A stretch of DNA of 64,000 nucleotides from positions 1 to 64,000 of the forward strand of contig JAAFIG010000025.1 of NCBI GenBank assembly GCA_013298595.1. Direction: 5' to 3'. This document shows, piece after piece, positions 47,624-58,743 of the stretch. Origin of the DNA: Deinococcales bacterium. Lineage in GTDB: Bacteria > Deinococcota > Deinococci > Deinococcales > JAAFIG01. The notes beneath the pieces were generated by a model. It searched no databases. It worked only from the letters and a program-made list of their open reading frames with translations, and had not been told where the DNA came from. Position 1 is the first letter of the stretch; each line of letters opens with the position of its first letter. The position numbers were made by a program, and so were the translations under genes.

Positions 47624-50600
47624 CTAGGGCATTAAGACACTGACTTTATTACCAACAATAAACCAGAGTTTGCCATTGCTATCGCTAATAATGTCTGAAA
47701 CACTATTATTACTACTTACTGAAATTATTTGTGGTTGCACATTTGAAGATGTTGTTGTGATGGTACGTCTTCCAAGAGTCGCTCCTGAACTATAATTACC
47801 CACACACCAAAAATAACCATCACTACCAACGGCTAATTGATTGCCACAATTGCCAATAGATGTAATGGTGCCATCAAATGCAATTCGAGTAATACTGCCA
47901 TTACCAATCCAAATAGCATTATCATGAACAAGAATTTTATTACCAGAAATATTGGCTAGTAGTGTAATAGAACCACTGGGTGTAATACGTCCAACGCCAC
48001 CATAGTATTGGGTAAACCAGAAGTTACCATCCGTTGCTAAGACGATGTCACTACTAACAGAGAAGCCTCCAAAGCCAAAATTACCTGCAGGCACAGAAAA
48101 TTCAGTTGCATTTGTGCCATCGGGTTGAATACGTCCAATTTTTGCTGAATCTGTTCGTAAGAACCAAATGTTACCATCTGCTCCAAAGGTTAAAGCAGCA
48201 GGTTGAACACCACTTGGTAAAGCTATTTCAGAGGTTGCATTCGCTGGTGTTACCTTGACAAATTTATTTGAAAAAGAAATCCATACGTTTCCGAAAGCAT
48301 CAAGTGTCATATCTCGAGCACTGTCATACCCAACAAAGTTTGGAATTGCAACTCGAGACGCGGAAGTATTGGCACTGACTTTTACTAAGTTCAAGGCTGG
48401 GGATGAACCCGTGAAATCAGTCTCGAGGAAATACACATCACCATTGTTTCCTTTAAGTAGATTTGTTGGGTTACTGGCATTAAATTCAGTGACACCATAG
48501 TAAGTGTACTTGGTTAATGCTGAAACAACTGATGTACCTCGAGTATTCTGCATTGTTACATCTACTGTGCTAGCAATACTAGCTGGTACAACAACAGTCA
48601 TTGAATTTGAACTGTTTAACGTTTTACTAGTAACTTCGCTGGTTCCGAAAAAGACTCGAGTATTAATATCAAAATTTGAACCATTGATGATGATGTTGTT
48701 GCCACCTGTTGCAACCCCACCTTGTGCTATCAGATCAGTTATAACTGGGCGAAAATCAAGTGTAGTAGATGCAACGGAAGCCCCGTAAAATATATCTGGA
48801 TTAAATTGTATTGCGTAAACTCGGAATTTGTAAGTGCGAGTTGTATCAAGGGCTAGGTCATACCAGTTTTGTGGACTATAGCTAGATGCTCTTTCTTTGA
48901 TAATTACACCTGTTTGAGCATCAATAATTTCTGTGGAATATTCTGTCTGTATTAGTTGACCTGGTGGTGTTACAGGTAAGACATCCCAACTTAGAGAAGC
49001 GTATGCAGTTGACGAGTTACGAGCAATTACATTTTTTACGCTTGCTAATCTCTGGCTTGCATCTATTGCAAAGGTTACACCACCAGTTGTTTTTGTGGCA
49101 CGTCTGACTGTATATGTTCCAGAAACAACAGGTATTTCACTGAGGATGGTTGTTGGATAACCAAACCCATTTTTATATGTGGCAACCAGTGGTTGGTCAT
49201 TGTTCCAACTCGGTGGTCCAACAATTGTGACTTGGAAATCAGTGGATGCCATTCCACTATAAGATAAACGAATGGCAGTGCCCAGCGATTGATCCTCAAG
49301 GTTATATGTACTACCTGAAGCGATTAAACCACCAACATTAATATACATATAATTAGTTATAAAGGTCGCACTTTTGACACTTGCTCTGATTTGTACAGCA
49401 CCTGTTTTTTTAGCGGTTACAACTCCATTAGGGTTTATTTCAAGCACACTTGGATTATCAGAAGACCAGTTAATATCTGATGCTAAAAATTGATAACCAT
49501 CTTCTGCGATAGCTGACAAGGTTGTGGTATCGCCGACCTCGAGTGCCGTATTTGCGCTATTAATTGTCATACTTCCTGTTGGCGTGAAGCGCCAAGTGAC
49601 ATCTGTAGGTGTTGGATCAGTTGAAATGCGGACAGTTGTGCTATTGATAACTTCAAAAAGTACTGTATTCCAACCTTGCTGAAAAGTGGCATCAACAGTT
49701 TGGGTTTGCCCATTACTGGTACATGAGCCTTTCCAAGTACTCGCTTTATCAACATAGATATAATTTACTCGTTTGAAACCAGTTGGTGTCGGTCCAGTAA
49801 AATTATTGTCTAAATTAGAACGATATAGCTGTCCACTCATTTTATCTGTCGCTGTTACAATATCAAAAGTAGCAGATGCACCTTTGGTATCCGCAGGTGT
49901 TAGAACCAAAGTTGTTCCACAAGTGGAAGAAGTAAATATGGGATCCAAATTTGTTAATGCTGGTGGTAATGTTAGATCAAGTTCTCCTGCCTGAGTTAAT
50001 GTTCCTTGAGCAATATTTTGAGCATTGCCATTCACATAAACTTTTCCTTTTAATACTCGAGCACCTCGAGTCCAAGAGTCTAATGTTCCCATAATTTTAT
50101 CAGCAGGTTCTTGAGCCACATTGATAGTCACGGTTTTTGTTGTTTCACCTTGACTATTTATTGCCGTAAGCGTGTATGTTTTAGTTGTAGTTAAGCTGAC
50201 TACTTTATCTGTTCCTGTGACAGTTCCAACGCCTTGGTCTATGCTCAGACTATCTGCGCCTGTTACTTGCCAAGCTAATGTACTCGAGCCACCACCAAAG
50301 GGCAGTGTGGCTGGACCTGCGGTGAATGCTGTAATAGTCGGTTTGGCTTGAGCTACGGTTACAACAACTGTTTTCTGGGTATTGCCAGCGCTGTTCGTTG
50401 CTGTTAGGGTATAGGTGGTGGTGGTATTGGTAGTAATTGTTTTTTGATTTCCTGTAACTACACCAACATTTTGATCAATTGCTAAACTTGTTGCTCCGTC
50501 TACTTGCCATGCAAGTGTTGTTTCTCCACCGCCTATCGGTAATGACGATGGGCTTGCAGTCAATGTATTTATCGTGGGTGGTGTCACCACTGGTGCTGGA

Positions 50601-50656
50601 CATGCCACAAGAATGGCTGCTAATGCTGTCAGAAGATACTGCTGTAGTTTTTTCAT
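47624..50656 (-). CDS. Large lipoprotein with Ig-like/IPT and virginiamycin-B-lyase-like beta-propeller regions
   Basis: Lipobox LLTALAAILVAC; two near-identical N-terminal Ig-like repeats; IRPDGTNATEF/GNFWFTQ repeats. Confidence 0.75.
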   Translation of the reverse strand: MKKLQQYLLTALAAILVACPAPVVTPPTINTLTASPSSLPIGGGETTLAWQVDGATSLAIDQNVGVVTGNQKTITTNTTTTYTLTATNSAGNTQKTVVVTVAQAKPTITAFTAGPATLPFGGGSSTLAWQVTGADSLSIDQGVGTVTGTDKVVSLTTTKTYTLTAINSQGETTKTVTINVAQEPADKIMGTLDSWTRGARVLKGKVYVNGNAQNIAQGTLTQAGELDLTLPPALTNLDPIFTSSTCGTTLVLTPADTKGASATFDIVTATDKMSGQLYRSNLDNNFTGPTPTGFKRVNYIYVDKASTWKGSCTSNGQTQTVDATFQQGWNTVLFEVINSTTVRISTDPTPTDVTWRFTPTGSMTINSANTALEVGDTTTLSAIAEDGYQFLASDINWSSDNPSVLEINPNGVVTAKKTGAVQIRASVKSATFITNYMYINVGGLIASGSTYNLEDQSLGTAIRLSYSGMASTDFQVTIVGPPSWNNDQPLVATYKNGFGYPTTILSEIPVVSGTYTVRRATKTTGGVTFAIDASQRLASVKNVIARNSSTAYASLSWDVLPVTPPGQLIQTEYSTEIIDAQTGVIIKERASSYSPQNWYDLALDTTRTYKFRVYAIQFNPDIFYGASVASTTLDFRPVITDLIAQGGVATGGNNIIINGSNFDINTRVFFGTSEVTSKTLNSSNSMTVVVPASIASTVDVTMQNTRGTSVVSALTKYTYYGVTEFNASNPTNLLKGNNGDVYFLETDFTGSSPALNLVKVSANTSASRVAIPNFVGYDSARDMTLDAFGNVWISFSNKFVKVTPANATSEIALPSGVQPAALTFGADGNIWFLRTDSAKIGRIQPDGTNATEFSVPAGNFGFGGFSVSSDIVLATDGNFWFTQYYGGVGRITPSGSITLLANISGNKILVHDNAIWIGNGSITRIAFDGTITSIGNCGNQLAVGSDGYFWCVGNYSSGATLGRRTITTTSSNVQPQIISVSSNNSVSDIISDSNGKLWFIVGNKVSVLMP

Positions 50657-50784
50657 ACTTTTCCCTGCTCCTAATTTATTGTTCATAGATTTTAAACTAG
50701 CCAAATCGAAACTCGTCCTCTAGGTCAGAAGACGAGTAATTATACGATGGTTATTAGAATTTCGTTCCCTAATTTGACCTAACC

Positions 50785-51825
50785 TTATGCGTAACTCGCC
50801 ATGACTTGCTCGAGACTTTCACGGCTTGGGCGGGTCATGCTTTCTGGCAGTAATGCCAGTGCTGTATCATGAACGTGCTCGGTGTCTATCAGAGTTCTGC
50901 GGCTTTCGTTCAGGTACACCAATCCTGTGATCAGTTCACCGCTGCGTTGCCCATCCGCAAGGAGTTTTAAGGCGCTGAGTTTATCGGTTGGGTTGTGGTC
51001 TTTAGAAAGTTTTTTCAGTTGAATGGTTGGACCTTCGTGGAGTTTGACGCTGAGCACTTCGCCTGGTTCGTAATCTACAGCAATTTCCGAGAATTCTTGA
51101 ACAAAGGTGATGTCGTGGATTGGCACTTCGTGTTCTTTGCCGTAACTGTAACTTTTGGTGCTCTTGTCGTCGTTGTTGAAAGTCACGCATGGTGAAATAA
51201 TGTCGAGTACAGCGATGCCCTTAAAGCTCATGGCAGCTTTTAAGAGTTCGGTGACTTGTTTGGCATCACCAGCGAAACTGCGTGCCACAAAACCTGCACC
51301 TGCAATGATTGCTTCGGCGCATAAATCTAGGGGCGGTTGTTCGTTGGTACCAGCGTATTTGAGGGTTTGCCCTTCGTCGGCTGTGGCGCTGAATTGTCCT
51401 TTGGTTAAGCCGTACACACCGTTGTTCTCGATGATGTACACCATTGGTACATTGCGACGTACTGCGTGCTTGAATTGCCCTAAGCCAATGCTACCGCTGT
51501 CGCCATCGCCTGATACACCAATGGCGGTTTGGTGGCGTTGTGCCAGCATTGCACCAGTAGCAACACTTGGCATACGACCATGCACAGTGTTGATACCGTG
51601 AGCGCCATTAAGGAAGTAAGCTGGGCTTTTGCTCGAGCAGCCAATACCGCTGAGTTTAATCACTTCGTGGGGTTTTAAGCCAACTGAGTAAGCAGCGTCT
51701 ATGATTCGCATTGAGATGCTGTCATGACCACAACCTGGGCATAGGGTGCTGGGTAAACCTTTGTAATCGGCTTTGGTTAAACCAATGCTGTTGGTGCTTG
51801 GAGCTGGTACTGTTGCAGCAGTCAT
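50785..51825 (-). CDS. 2-oxoacid:ferredoxin oxidoreductase beta subunit
   Basis: STLCPGCGHDSI; GDGDSGSIGLGQFKHAVRRN. Confidence 0.93.
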   Translation of the reverse strand: MTAATVPAPSTNSIGLTKADYKGLPSTLCPGCGHDSISMRIIDAAYSVGLKPHEVIKLSGIGCSSKSPAYFLNGAHGINTVHGRMPSVATGAMLAQRHQTAIGVSGDGDSGSIGLGQFKHAVRRNVPMVYIIENNGVYGLTKGQFSATADEGQTLKYAGTNEQPPLDLCAEAIIAGAGFVARSFAGDAKQVTELLKAAMSFKGIAVLDIISPCVTFNNDDKSTKSYSYGKEHEVPIHDITFVQEFSEIAVDYEPGEVLSVKLHEGPTIQLKKLSKDHNPTDKLSALKLLADGQRSGELITGLVYLNESRRTLIDTEHVHDTALALLPESMTRPSRESLEQVMASYA

Positions 51826-51826
51826 G

Positions 51827-53644
51827 TTATTTCACTCCTTTAACTCGAGTTGCCACAAATTCGCCGCTGAGTGGCAAACCATCGCAATGTGCGATGCTGT
51901 GGATGCGGGTAGCAAATTCTGGGTATTCGGTGCGAAGCAAAATTGCTAATTGACCATGTTGGTTCATTTCGACCACAATGACTTTGTCATGAGCTGCAAT
52001 GAAATCGTGGACTTCTTTTCCAAAAGGTAAAGCTCTGACGCGCATATAGTCAGAAGGGACACCATCTTTGGCGAGCATGGCTCGACCTTCGACCATCGCT
52101 GGGTCTACACTGCCCATTGCAATTAAACCAAGGCTTGCACCTGTGCTGTCAATCATTGGTTTTGGCACGATGTCTCTGGCATGGTTGTGCTTGCGATCTA
52201 AACGCGCCAAGTTTTTCTGCCAATCTTCTGGGCGTTCAGAGTATGTGGCAATATCGGTATGACCTGTCCCTCGAGTGAAGTAGGCTGCGCCCATTGCGTC
52301 TGTACCGGGTAATGTGCGTGGTCCTACACCCAAGCCGTCTTCGTCTTTATAACGAGCGAAGGTATGTCCTGCTTTAATCACATCTTCGGCACTGAGCACC
52401 TTGCCGCGATTCATTGGTTCAGTTGGGTATTCAAATGGCTCTGACATCCAGATATTCATGCCAAGGTCAAGGTCGGAGTTAACAAAAACAGGGGTTTGCA
52501 ATTGATCGGACAAATCAAAAGCACGCCAACCGAATTCAAAGCATTCCTTGGGGTCTGATGGTAACAAGACAATGTGCTTGGTATCGCCATGCGAGAGGTA
52601 ATAGGTGCTGAGCAAATCGCCTTGGGACACTCGAGTTGGTAAACCTGTACTTGGACCCATGCGTTGCACATTCCAAATCACCAGTGGCACTTCGGCAAAG
52701 TACGCGTACCCAGCAAACTCAGACATTAAACTGATACCCGGACCCGATGTGCTGGTCATGGCTCGAGCGCCGCCCCAACCCGCTCCGATTAACATACCAA
52801 TGGCAGCTAATTCGTCTTCGGCTTGGACAATGGCAAAGGTGGCTTTACCCGTTTCTTTATCTTGGCGTAATTTTGGCATCCATTCGATCATGCCGTCAGC
52901 AAGGCTGGTGGCTGGTGTAATGGGGTACCATGCAAGCACAGTACAACCACCGTAAATACCACCCAAGGCACCTGCCATATTGCCATCAATTAAAATTTTA
53001 CCTTTGGTGGCATCCATTCGTTCAACACGGTACGGATCAGATTTAACGATATTGGCAGCGCACCAATCAAAAGCAGCTTTGGCGATATTAAAGTTACTTT
53101 CGACCACTTTGGTTTTACCAGCAAAATTCTTGTTCAAGTACGCGTAAATGGTATCCATTTCGATACCAATCACTTGGGCGACCGCACCCACATACACCAA
53201 GTTGACCATGCGATCACGGAACTTCGGGTCTACATTTTGTTCTTTCATGATTGCGTTAGCTGGCAAGGCATAGACAGAAACATCATCTCTCGAGCCAACC
53301 AATTTAATGTTATCGGGGTAGAACATCACACCACCACTGGGCAAGGTGCGGAAATCTTCCTCGATGGTTTTAGCATTAAACGCCACCAGAATTTCAGAAT
53401 TATCCCGACGAGCAGTAAAACCTGCCCCACTGGCACGAATCGAATACCAAGTTGGTAAACCCTTAATGTTACTGGGAAATAAATTCTTAGCATTGACTGG
53501 AATACCCATTTGGAACAAGGCATTGACCAGAGTAGCGTTAGCGGTTTGCGAACCGGAACCGTTGACGGTTGCCACGTTAATCGTAAAATCATTGATCACA
53601 GGGGCACGATTGGTACTGCTAGGGCGTTCAGCGAGTTGCGTCAT
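51827..53644 (-). CDS. 2-oxoacid:acceptor oxidoreductase alpha subunit
   Basis: ALGGIYGGCTVLAWYPITPATSLADG; MTSTSGPGISLMSEF. Confidence 0.93.
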   Translation of the reverse strand: MTQLAERPSSTNRAPVINDFTINVATVNGSGSQTANATLVNALFQMGIPVNAKNLFPSNIKGLPTWYSIRASGAGFTARRDNSEILVAFNAKTIEEDFRTLPSGGVMFYPDNIKLVGSRDDVSVYALPANAIMKEQNVDPKFRDRMVNLVYVGAVAQVIGIEMDTIYAYLNKNFAGKTKVVESNFNIAKAAFDWCAANIVKSDPYRVERMDATKGKILIDGNMAGALGGIYGGCTVLAWYPITPATSLADGMIEWMPKLRQDKETGKATFAIVQAEDELAAIGMLIGAGWGGARAMTSTSGPGISLMSEFAGYAYFAEVPLVIWNVQRMGPSTGLPTRVSQGDLLSTYYLSHGDTKHIVLLPSDPKECFEFGWRAFDLSDQLQTPVFVNSDLDLGMNIWMSEPFEYPTEPMNRGKVLSAEDVIKAGHTFARYKDEDGLGVGPRTLPGTDAMGAAYFTRGTGHTDIATYSERPEDWQKNLARLDRKHNHARDIVPKPMIDSTGASLGLIAMGSVDPAMVEGRAMLAKDGVPSDYMRVRALPFGKEVHDFIAAHDKVIVVEMNQHGQLAILLRTEYPEFATRIHSIAHCDGLPLSGEFVATRVKGVK

Positions 53645-53801
53645 CGAAAAAAACCTCGAGAAATGAGAAAGAAAGAAGTCTACGCTCGAGCCACCGTGAC
53701 CCGAAAACTTATCTATTCTAGCAAACCTCGAGCCAAGACAATGGGCATTTTGCCCACAGAGTTAACGTGCCTTTCTCAGGGACATGATCTATACTGATTT
53801 C

Positions 53802-54383
53802 ATGACAGCTTTACTCGAGCCTTTACAAACTGAAACACAAGTGCTTCAGAGTTTACGTTTCGCTCGAATTACCCTCGAGATGTACGACGCTTTGATTGAA
53901 ACTGGAAAAATTACCTCAGAATCTCGAGTTGAATTACTTGATGGTAAACTTGTGGAGCTAGAACCTATGAATACACCACATATGAACCGAGTTAAAGATA
54001 TGTATGACCGTCTAAATCTACAATTCCAAAGACGTGCTGATGTCTATAACCAAAGCCCTATTGAATTGCCTAGCGATGGCAGACCACAACCCGACTTAGC
54101 CATTATCCATCGGGGTGCTGCTCGAGAAGATTTTGCTCGCCCAGAACAAATTTATTTACTGATCGAGATTGCTGACACTTCGATTTATACCGACCGTGAA
54201 CACAAACAACTGCTCTATGCTCGAGATGGCATTGTTGAATACTGGATTCTCAACCTCAACAAAAACCAACTCGAGGTATACCGCCACCCAGATGGAGAAC
54301 GGTACACCTCGAGTTTTACCTTACAAGCTGGGCAAAAAGCAGCGTGTTTAGCCTTCCCAGATGACCAAATCGATTGGTCTTAA
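53802..54383 (+). CDS. Uma2-family (DUF820) PD-(D/E)XK nuclease-like protein
   Basis: [13 protein letters not shown]…[10 protein letters not shown]…LIEIADTS. Confidence 0.88.
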   Translation: MTALLEPLQTETQVLQSLRFARITLEMYDALIETGKITSESRVELLDGKLVELEPMNTPHMNRVKDMYDRLNLQFQRRADVYNQSPIELPSDGRPQPDLAIIHRGAAREDFARPEQIYLLIEIADTSIYTDREHKQLLYARDGIVEYWILNLNKNQLEVYRHPDGERYTSSFTLQAGQKAACLAFPDDQIDWS

Positions 54384-55357
54384 ATCAAACCAAGTTCACG
54401 CACAGCTTTGCGTTCATCTTCGAGTTCAGCAGCGGTCGCATCCATTTTGCTGCGGCTAAAATCATTAATCTCGAGTCCTTGAATAATGCTGTATGCCCCA
54501 TCTTTGCAGGTAACAGGAAAACTATATATTAAGCCTTCTGGGATGCCGTAACTCCCATCTGATGGAATACCCATACTTGCCCAGTTTGAACCTAATGCCC
54601 AATCGCGCATATGGTCAATGGCAGCATTTGCTGCACTGGCAGCACTGCTCAGCCCTCGAGCTTCAATAATCGCAGCGCCACGTTTCGCCACCGTTGGAAT
54701 AAAGGTGCTCTCGAGCCAAACTTGATCGTTGACCAAAGCCGCTGCGTTTTTACCACCAACGGTGGCATGAAAAATATCAGGGTACTGCGTACTCGAGTGA
54801 TTCCCCCAAATGGTTAGTTTTTCGATACTCGAGACAGGTTGATTGGTTTTGGCTGCCAATTGCGACAATGCCCGATTATGATCCAAACGAGTCATAGCAG
54901 TAAATTGCCTAGGGTCGAGTTTAGGCGCGTGCTGCTGAGCAATTAAAGCATTGGTATTAGCAGGATTACCCACCACTAAAACCTTGACATCTCGAGCTGC
55001 CACTTCTGAAAGTGCCTGCCCTTGAGGCTTAAAAATCCCACCATTGGCTGCCAATAAATCGCCACGCTCCATACCTTGCTTACGCGGCATTGCGCCCACC
55101 AGCAAAGCATAATTGACATCCGCAAAGGCTTTCAAAGGATCATCGGAAGCTACCATACCCGCCAGCAACGGAAATGCACAATCCTCGAGTTCCATCATCA
55201 CACCCTGCAACGCTTTTAAAGCAGGCGTAATCTCGAGCAAATGCAAAATAACAGGTTGATCCTTACCCAGCATCTCACCACTGGCAATACGAAACAACAA
55301 ACTATACCCAATTTGACCGGCGGCACCAGTCACTGCAACACGAACGGGAGCTTTCAT
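54380..55357 (-). CDS. mdh: Malate dehydrogenase
   Basis: [50 protein letters not shown]. Confidence 0.96.
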   Translation of the reverse strand: MKAPVRVAVTGAAGQIGYSLLFRIASGEMLGKDQPVILHLLEITPALKALQGVMMELEDCAFPLLAGMVASDDPLKAFADVNYALLVGAMPRKQGMERGDLLAANGGIFKPQGQALSEVAARDVKVLVVGNPANTNALIAQQHAPKLDPRQFTAMTRLDHNRALSQLAAKTNQPVSSIEKLTIWGNHSSTQYPDIFHATVGGKNAAALVNDQVWLESTFIPTVAKRGAAIIEARGLSSAASAANAAIDHMRDWALGSNWASMGIPSDGSYGIPEGLIYSFPVTCKDGAYSIIQGLEINDFSRSKMDATAAELEDERKAVRELGLI

Positions 55358-55492
55358 AATCCTCCAAAATTAACTCAGGCGCTCGAGTCATCTCGAGTCA
55401 AACCAATAAAATTGCAATGCGTATTGTACCGCTTGATTGCAGGCAAAAGCATAACAAGTGTTTGACTTGCAAATGCCCTCATACAACCAGCA

Positions 55493-55517
55493 AAAAAGGC
55501 GCTTTATGCGCCTTTTT
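55493..55517 (-). terminator. Rho-independent terminator after ilvE
   Basis: AAAAAGGCGC-ataaa-GCGCCTTTTT in RNA sense. Confidence 0.9.
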
Positions 55518-55535
55518 ATTTACAGCGTGTTGTAC

Positions 55536-56489
55536 TTAATCAGTTGCCACAAGTGATTGACTAATTTCAACTCGAGTTAACCAATGAGCAAAAGCAGGGT
55601 TGCGACCACGCACCACATCATCAAATAAAGCACTTAACTTGGTTGTGATCGGACGTGTCACATCACCAACCACACGTTTATCCACTTCACCAACAGGGGC
55701 AATCTGAGCAGCCGTACCAGCCAGAAAAATTTCATCTGCAATATACAACTCGCTACGATCAATCTCGCGTTCCAACACAGGAATCTCGAGGAATTTTGCT
55801 AACTCGAGCACACTGCGCCGTGTGATACCCTCGAGCACATCTGCCGTCACAGGCGCAGTAATCAACACACCATCACGCACCATAAATAAATTCGCAGCAC
55901 TGGCTTCAGCCACTTTGCCACGATCATTCATCATAATCGCATCATCAAAACCATTGATTTGTGCTTCATCCTTAGCAATCGAAGAATTGACATACGCGCC
56001 ACCAATCTTGCCTCGAGCAGGAATCGCACCATCTGCCACACGCCGCCAACTCGAGACCATAACACGCAAAGGTTTAACCTCACCATCACCGAAGTAATTG
56101 CCCAGCGGCAACATATAAATACTAAACGCCCCACCAGGATGCCCAATACTTGGACCTAAACTCAGATCAGACTTATATGCAAACGGACGAAAATAACAAT
56201 CTGAAGTTGGGGCATTACGCTTTGTCAGTTCAATCATGGCGTTTGCCAAATAATCCACGTTACCTGGCAAAGCAATTTTTAGTAAAGACGCACTCCTCGA
56301 GAAACGCAACATATGATCGGGCAACCGAAAAATACTAATCGCACCATCATCGCCACGGTAACCACGCACCCCACCAAAACACGACAAGCCATACTGCAAA
56401 GCTAGTGTTGCTACTGACACATTCGCATGGGCAAACGGAATAATCTTTTCATTAAAAAACGCGTACTCGAGAAATTGATTCGCAGCCAC
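55536..56489 (-). CDS. ilvE: Branched-chain amino acid aminotransferase
   Basis: LSCFGGVRGYRGDDG; GGAYVNSSIAKDEAQINGFDDAIMMN. Confidence 0.93.
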   Translation of the reverse strand: MAANQFLEYAFFNEKIIPFAHANVSVATLALQYGLSCFGGVRGYRGDDGAISIFRLPDHMLRFSRSASLLKIALPGNVDYLANAMIELTKRNAPTSDCYFRPFAYKSDLSLGPSIGHPGGAFSIYMLPLGNYFGDGEVKPLRVMVSSWRRVADGAIPARGKIGGAYVNSSIAKDEAQINGFDDAIMMNDRGKVAEASAANLFMVRDGVLITAPVTADVLEGITRRSVLELAKFLEIPVLEREIDRSELYIADEIFLAGTAAQIAPVGEVDKRVVGDVTRPITTKLSALFDDVVRGRNPAFAHWLTRVEISQSLVATD

Positions 56490-56500
56490 AAAGACCTTTC

Positions 56501-57739
56501 TTACTTCGCTAATTCATCAATCAATGCAAACATCGGTAAGAACATACCAGCTACAATCAAACCGACTATGAAACCTAGGAAAATAATCATAATTGGTTCA
56601 ATGGCTGCAGTTAATTGATCTACAGCTTCATCCACTTCACGCTCATAGTATTGAGCAACCTTATCAAGCATGGTGTCTAAACCACCTGTTTCTTCGCCAA
56701 TAGCAACCATTGAAACAACCATTGGAGGAAATACATCTACAGCTGCTGCCATCGGTTGTGACATTTGCTCGCCTTGCATAACAGCATTTTTGGCGTTAGT
56801 TAAAGCATCTTCAACGATGGCATTATTGGATGTGCCACGAACAATGTCTAAGGACTCAATAATGTTAACACCACTTTTAATTAACAAAGAAAGAGTATTC
56901 GAGAACGATGCAAGTGAAGCTTTTGATATTAAATTACCAATAACTGGAGCCTTCATTTTTAGACGATCAAGCACATGTCGACCATTGTCCGTACGATAAT
57001 AGTACCGAAAGGCAAAAAAAGCAGCGATACCAATAGCCACTATAAGTAATGTTTGATTTTGCAGAAATTGTGAAACAGCATCTAGAAATCGTGTCAGAGG
57101 TGGCAAATCTGCACTTGGATTGATGTCTTTAATCATTTTCGCAAATTGTGGCACGATTGTTGTGAGCAAAAAATATGTAACACCTAGGGCAAATACCAAA
57201 ACAATAGTTGGATAGGTTAATGCGCCTTTTATTTTACCACGCAATGCCAAATCCTTTTCTTTAAAAATAGCGACTCTATCAAGCACTGTGTCAAGCGTAC
57301 CTGATACCTCTCCAGCTCTGACCAAGTTGAGGAATAAGCGATCAAAGACTCGAGGGTATTTATTGAGAGCATCTGAAAATGGAATACCACTTTCGACTGT
57401 TTGACGAATATCGCGAAGAATTTTACGTAAGCCTTTGTGCTCTGTTTGCTTCGCCAAGATTGTTAAAGACTGTACTAATGGCAAACCTGCATCAATCATG
57501 GTTGCCATTTGACGAGCAAAAATGGCAACTGCTTTTAAGCCAGGTAATTGATTTTCTTCGTTTAAAAAACCAGGTAATTGAATATCTTGGTTGATACCCG
57601 TTTTTGGTTCAGTAATCGAAACAATAGTTAAGTTCTTCTCACGGAGTTTATCGCGCACAGCTTTAGAAGTATCAGCTTCCATGGTGGATAAAATAATTTT
57701 GCCAGTGTTATCGCGGACTCGGTACGTGAATGTTGGCAT
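56501..57739 (-). CDS. pilC: Type IV pilus/type II secretion inner-membrane protein PilC/GspF
   Basis: FARQMATMIDAGLPLVQSL; GEVSGTLDTVLDRVA; EPIMIIFLGFIVG. Confidence 0.95.
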   Translation of the reverse strand: MPTFTYRVRDNTGKIILSTMEADTSKAVRDKLREKNLTIVSITEPKTGINQDIQLPGFLNEENQLPGLKAVAIFARQMATMIDAGLPLVQSLTILAKQTEHKGLRKILRDIRQTVESGIPFSDALNKYPRVFDRLFLNLVRAGEVSGTLDTVLDRVAIFKEKDLALRGKIKGALTYPTIVLVFALGVTYFLLTTIVPQFAKMIKDINPSADLPPLTRFLDAVSQFLQNQTLLIVAIGIAAFFAFRYYYRTDNGRHVLDRLKMKAPVIGNLISKASLASFSNTLSLLIKSGVNIIESLDIVRGTSNNAIVEDALTNAKNAVMQGEQMSQPMAAAVDVFPPMVVSMVAIGEETGGLDTMLDKVAQYYEREVDEAVDQLTAAIEPIMIIFLGFIVGLIVAGMFLPMFALIDELAK

Positions 57740-57825
57740 AACAACCTCCGTTGTGACTCGAGGGTTGGCTCGAGTGGGTTTGGAATACTCGAGTATAGCG
57801 CACTTGGCTTGTGGTTTGTGGCATT

Positions 57826-58743
57826 TTAGGTGATAGCGTTGAGTAGTGCGTGATGGACAACATTTTGCACGGCTGCAACAAGGGCAATCAGTGGTGGTGT
57901 AGGTATATCACCGCAACTAAAGACAAAGCTGGTGTCGCCATCGTGAGGTGTGTGGGATGGGCGTGTGCCTCGAGCTAAACCCATTTGTGCGGCTTGGGCA
58001 AGGATGTTGCACTCAAGTTTGCTGAGTTTGGCATCTGTGCCAATGGCGATAAGGGTGGTGTTGGTGTGTTCTAAGAAACGGTTTTGTCCTGCGGTGAGGA
58101 TCTCGAGGCGTTCGGGTTCGGTGAGGCGTGTACCGTCGGGTTTGCGGGTGCCTGCTATCACTTCGCCGTTTGGGTTGACGATGTCGCCTGTTGGGTTGGC
58201 AATGACCATCGCTGCCACTCGAGCTTCACCAACTTGAATCAGGGCATTGCCGAGACCGCCCGGCTCGGCATGGGCAAAACCAAGTAATTTGCCTACCATA
58301 GCTCCTGTTCCTGCGCCGATTAAACCGTTGGGAATGGGTTGGCTCGAGGCATTTTGACAGGCGATGTAGCCTTCGGTGGCACTCGGGCGAATCTTTGGAT
58401 TGCCGTGAGCTAAGTCGAAAATGACGGCGCTTGGCACGATGGGTATGCGTCCACCGGGGGTGAGGACACCTTCGTTTTGTTCCTCGAGGTATTGGGTTAC
58501 GCCTGTTGTAGCAGCAAGTCCGAAAGCACTGCCACCTGTTAGGAGGAGCGCATGGACTTTTTCCACGGCTTTGTCAGGGGCAAGTAATGGAGTTTCTCGA
58601 GTGCCTGGTGCTCCACCTCGTACTTCAGCACTCATGACTGCGCCACCTTTGGGTAAAAGTATGACAGTGCAACCCGTTTTGGCTTCGAGGTGCGTCCAAT
58701 GTCCAACGCGGATATTGGGTAATGCGGTTAAGGTGTGGTTCAC
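57826..58743 (-). CDS. P1/DmpA-family peptidase
   Basis: VRGGAPGTRETPLL; LLTGGSAFGLAATTGV; NTTLIAIGTDAKLSK. Confidence 0.9.
   Translation of the reverse strand: MNHTLTALPNIRVGHWTHLEAKTGCTVILLPKGGAVMSAEVRGGAPGTRETPLLAPDKAVEKVHALLLTGGSAFGLAATTGVTQYLEEQNEGVLTPGGRIPIVPSAVIFDLAHGNPKIRPSATEGYIACQNASSQPIPNGLIGAGTGAMVGKLLGFAHAEPGGLGNALIQVGEARVAAMVIANPTGDIVNPNGEVIAGTRKPDGTRLTEPERLEILTAGQNRFLEHTNTTLIAIGTDAKLSKLECNILAQAAQMGLARGTRPSHTPHDGDTSFVFSCGDIPTPPLIALVAAVQNVVHHALLNAIT

Noticed and set aside
53802-54383. Uma2 nuclease-like protein as the CTCGAG-specific enzyme
   Set aside because: Uma2-family genes are common and uncharacterised; nothing links this one to CTCGAG, which it contains itself.
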